The notes under the pieces: model-generated
What the model saw: only the letters and a program-made list of their open reading frames with translations
Databases searched by the model: none
Told to the model about the DNA's origin: nothing
Assembly (NCBI GenBank): GCA_029582155.1
Contig: CM055901.1
Coordinates: forward strand, 46,311,228 to 46,375,227
Reading direction: 5' to 3'
From: Panopea generosa
Taxonomy: Eukaryota; Mollusca; Bivalvia; Adapedonta; Hiatellidae
Length of the DNA: 64,000 bases
Made by a program: the position numbers and the translations under genes
Shown: in pieces, positions 62,795 through 64,000 of the stretch
Layout: the number at the start of each line of letters is the position of its first letter
Numbering within the stretch: the stretch's first letter is position 1

Positions 62795-63491
62795 AGATCA
62801 TAAGTTATATGATGTATAATTCGAAAATGTCAAAAGGTTTGATATAAAGGGTGGTGCTATATTATTGATAGCTTTAAATACTACAACAGAAGTGTGATAA
62901 AAACATCTTTTGGAAAATGGAAGCCATTGCAATTCATTGAACATTTCTTGAAAATTTGTTTTCAATGGCTTATTTAGTATTATTCTCACTGCTCTTTTCT
63001 GAGATTTATATATTGTATTTTGTATATGTTTGCCTTTGTCCCAAACAATACAACAATAATCAAATGTAGACATTATGTAGATACTGTAAAACAATACCTT
63101 TATTTCGCATGTTAAATAATATGATATTCTTTTAAGAATGGCTATTTTTTAGTTTAATTTGGCACAAAGTAAGCTGAGTTTTCCATGATAGGGTATTTTC
63201 TATATAAACACCTAATAATTTCCGAGTGGTAACATTTTCTTCAAACACATTGTTAATGATCTAATTTAGTTCCTTTTTACTTCTTAATTTGTATTTCGTA
63301 GCAATGACCATACATTAATTTTTTTCCAGTATGTAAAGACTAAGTTATTATTTGTACACCATCTACATATTGAATTTTATCTGTTCTGCAGTTGAATCTG
63401 TATTTCTTATAAATTATTCAATGTTTCACATATTGCGGTATCATCAGCATAGAGATCAGTACTTTCAGTTTCAGAAATAAAAGCGATGTCA

Positions 63492-63533
<42 letters not shown>

Positions 63534-64000
63534 AGTGGTCCTAAGATAAACCCTTGTGGTATGCCAGATTTAATCGAAAGTATGTCTGATTTTAGATTTT
63601 TCACTCTATTTAATTGTTTTCTATTGAAGAGATATGACTTAAACAGCTGAACAGCTAATTTAGAAAATGGTAAAGTTTCAATTTGTGAATTAATACATCA
63701 AGATCAACCAGGTTGAAAGCTTTACGATATCGAGAATACAGCACCAACATAATTTCCTTACTCTACACATCATTAAGCCATGTGTCTATGATACAAGTCA
63801 AAGCAGTCTGGCAAGAGTGATTTTCCCTAAATCCTGATTGTGTATCATGATAATTTTATGCTTTTTAAAATGGTCTTTTATCTTGTTTGCTATAATGTTG
63901 TTCAAAATATTTTTATATTGTCAACAATATGGATATGGGACGGTAATTATTAGGATTATTTCTATCTCCTCCCTTGTAAATGGGAATTATACATGCTTTC
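62795..64000 (-). pseudogene. decayed non-LTR retrotransposon (LINE), reverse transcriptase region
   Basis: On the minus strand, reading from the window edge leftwards, pieces of a LINE reverse transcriptase appear in order: ACIIPIYKGGDRNNPNNYRP, ENHSCQTALTCIIDTWLN, RKAFNLVDLDVLIHKLKLY, IKSGIPQGFILGPLL, LYADDTA, TRKLLGVYIENTLSWKTQL, and the post-RT FDYCCIVWD ... IYKSQKRAVRIILN. Several stops and frameshifts separate them, so the copy is dead. The style fits a CR1/L2/Jockey-like clade; exact placement needs alignment. It sits in sense orientation in an intron of the FRRS1-like gene. Its 3' UTR may extend to about 62340, where an ATA/ATC-rich tail lies. Confidence 0.85.
63495..63539. repeat. 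(AT)n microsatellite inside the LINE reverse transcriptase frame
   Basis: About 22 AT dinucleotides lie exactly between the segments encoding LGPLL and MNDI, and are read in frame as alternating Tyr and Ile. Confidence 0.95.

Overview
This is a eukaryotic, AT-rich, repeat-dense window, most likely from a bivalve mollusc. The inference rests on spliceosomal introns, tRNA-derived SINEs, a decayed LINE, cut-and-paste DNA transposons, several large minisatellites, and long degenerate repeats with cores such as GGGCCATAACT and GACCTTGACCTTTGA that I associate with bivalve genomes. The species cannot be fixed from the sequence.

Two host genes are supported, both on the minus strand. (1) A first coding exon with a signal peptide (35227-35371) opens a gene running leftwards. 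I found no second exon, so 1-35226 is probably its first intron; a possible recursive splice site lies at 7307-7339. (2) The 3' half of a ferric-chelate-reductase-like gene (FRRS1 family, cytochrome b561 domain plus C-terminal anchor) is spliced from eight exons between 62190 and 55291. All junctions keep phase. Its DOMON exons must lie beyond 64000.

Left part (1-35 kb): a 35-36-bp tandem repeat (1-527), scattered SINEs, and a 28-bp palindromic minisatellite (7.4-14.2 kb) split by three mobile elements. One of these is a 4.5-kb transposon (9562-14049) with 35-bp terminal inverted repeats. It carries a four-exon transposase-like gene of 643 codons broken by only one in-frame stop. I consider this the most interesting system here. 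Further right are two types of degenerate bivalve repeats, a second copy of a small Tc1/pogo-like element, and a 3.1-kb satellite of 41-bp units (28.9-32.0 kb) that seems to have grown inside the tRNA-like head of a SINE.

Middle (35-55 kb): a CpG-containing promoter-like stretch next to the signal-peptide exon, then a 10.2-kb satellite of 47-bp and 43-bp monomers with nested higher-order repeats, a block of about 190-bp degenerate repeats, a 44-bp minisatellite, and AT-rich DNA that could include a long 3' UTR of the FRRS1-like gene.

Right part (55-64 kb): the FRRS1-like gene, whose introns hold SINEs, a fold-back MITE, a 13-unit 58-bp repeat complementary to the neighbouring 3' splice site, and a decayed LINE. 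No bacterial, viral, CRISPR or rRNA features were seen.
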